The translations under genes and the position numbers were made by a program. A model generated the notes under the pieces. It searched no databases, was not told the origin of the DNA, and saw nothing but the letters and a program-made list of their open reading frames with translations. Below are positions 63,266-64,000 of a stretch of DNA of 64,000 bases, piece after piece (position 1 is the stretch's first letter; each line of letters starts with the position of its first letter). The DNA comes from Uliginosibacterium aquaticum (GTDB taxonomy: Bacteria > Pseudomonadota > Gammaproteobacteria > Burkholderiales > Rhodocyclaceae): positions 1-64,000 of the forward strand of contig NZ_JABCSC020000001.1 of assembly GCF_012972705.2 (NCBI RefSeq), read 5' to 3'.

Positions 63266-64000
63266 ATGGCGGAAACAGGCGATCGGCGGGCGGCTTTCAG
63301 TGCCGCCATCGAAAAGGAATTGAAGAGCGGTGAACTGGTCTTCCCGACCAGCATGCAAGCCACGATGAAGATCCGGCGCGCGCTGGATGATCAGAATTCG
63401 AGCCTCACGTCGGTGTCCCGGGTGATCAGCCTGGAGCCGCTGCTCTCGGTGAAGCTGCTGCGCATGGCCAACTCGGCCTTCTTCAACCCGGCCGGGGTGG
63501 AGGTGACGGATGTGCAGCGCGCGCTGATGCGGGTGGGGGTGAATAATGCCCGTACCCTGGCACTGGCCGTGATCGGCGATCAGCTGGCCACGGCTCAGGA
63601 GTTTGCGCCGGTGTGGCGCCTGGCTGACCAGTTGTGGCGGCATTCGCTGGACGTGGCCTCGCTGTCCTATGCGATTGCCATCCAGCTCGACAGCACGGTG
63701 CCGGATACCGCGCTGCTGGCAGGCATGGTGCATGACATCGGCCAGTTCTACCTGCTGGCGCGGGCTCATGAATTCCCCGAGCTGCTCGAAGAGCAGAGCG
63801 AGCTGGCCGAGTTCATCCTGTACTGGGATCGGCGCGTGAGCCAGGCCGTGCTGCAGTCGCTCGGTACGCCGGAAACCATCACCGACGCGCTTGACGCGCA
63901 GGAGGAGTGCAGTGGCAGCTGGCCGCCGCGCAAGCTTTCGGACATCCTGTTTCTCGCCAACTCGGCCGCTGGTACGCCGAATCCTTTCTCCACCGTGTCG
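63266..64000 (+). CDS. HDOD-domain protein, cut by the window end
   Basis: The first 245 codons of a gene that runs past 64000. ATG 63266 lies after a GAGAGGGC ribosome-like site. The HDOD domain is clear: SRVISLEPLLSVKLLRMANSAFF, VNNARTLALAVIGDQL, and LAGMVHDIGQFYLLARAHEFP, which keeps an HD pair that many HDOD proteins lack. Such proteins act as signalling adaptors in regulation of motility and c-di-GMP networks. It is divergent from the oligopeptidase A gene. Confidence 0.85.
   Translation, partial: MAETGDRRAAFSAAIEKELKSGELVFPTSMQATMKIRRALDDQNSSLTSVSRVISLEPLLSVKLLRMANSAFFNPAGVEVTDVQRALMRVGVNNARTLALAVIGDQLATAQEFAPVWRLADQLWRHSLDVASLSYAIAIQLDSTVPDTALLAGMVHDIGQFYLLARAHEFPELLEEQSELAEFILYWDRRVSQAVLQSLGTPETITDALDAQEECSGSWPPRKLSDILFLANSAAGTPNPFSTVS

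Overview
This window looks like a chromosomal segment of a free-living, motile, facultatively anaerobic betaproteobacterium, most likely Rhodocyclales or a close relative. The reasons are high-GC coding sequence (one sampled 60-base line in selO is 67% GC), a complete periplasmic nitrate reductase operon in the order napDAGHBC, chemotaxis receptors, several GGDEF proteins, and a FecI/FecR/TonB iron-uptake block. The taxonomic guess is inference from gene content. I see no rRNA, tRNA, prophage, transposase or CRISPR array. Genes are dense and mostly in short operons.

Layout. 1-1380: a low-GC left edge with one orphan two-helix membrane protein and an empty stretch. 1.4-8.1 kb: a retropepsin-like protein, a YajD-type HNH protein, a Band 7 protein, a DUF4125 / TPR-DUF4037 pair separated by REP repeats, and AMP nucleosidase. 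8.2-16.8 kb: a coupled VF530-chrA-DUF454 set, an M48 peptidase, two YbjQ-type proteins, a MerR (CadR/PbrR-like) regulator divergent from a small metal transporter with a clear operator, DUF1993, selO and an orphan GT9-like enzyme. 16.9-23.4 kb: a chemoreceptor, two GGDEF proteins, a YdcH protein, a large membrane protein and a thioesterase. 24.5-32.8 kb: the nap operon followed (upstream on the minus strand) by a hemerythrin / DUF2249 / polytopic membrane protein operon. Each of the two operons has its own FNR-type site, so they probably form one low-oxygen or nitrogen-oxide regulon.

32.8-39.6 kb: an iron-responsive block with a Fur-like box, ECF sigma factor, FecR, a second Fur-like box, a TonB-dependent siderophore receptor, DUF3649, a PepSY membrane protein and DUF3325. 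39.7-48.6 kb: YkgJ-type protein, uppP, a polyserine lipoprotein, YqiA esterase, RarD, an RNB ribonuclease, two tandem TonB C-terminal-domain proteins and an acyltransferase. 48.7-64 kb: a second chemoreceptor, a YafY regulator with a VOC protein, a heparinase-like secreted enzyme, exonuclease III, an RlmI-like methyltransferase, a CNNM/CorC protein, a PAS-GGDEF protein, an S10 carboxypeptidase coupled to a cupin-like unknown, a glutaredoxin-like protein, oligopeptidase A and a truncated HDOD protein.

The best candidates for something undescribed are: (i) the nucleotidyltransferase-like TPR-DUF4037 protein with DUF4125; (ii) the translationally coupled intracellular S10 peptidase and cupin-like protein under an AT-rich dyad; (iii) the FNR-linked hemerythrin/DUF2249/membrane module; (iv) a 123-bp palindromic element inside the nap operon; and (v) a REP/BIME family whose conserved GTAGG supplies stop codons of neighbouring genes. 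I cannot show from sequence alone that any of these is a new system.
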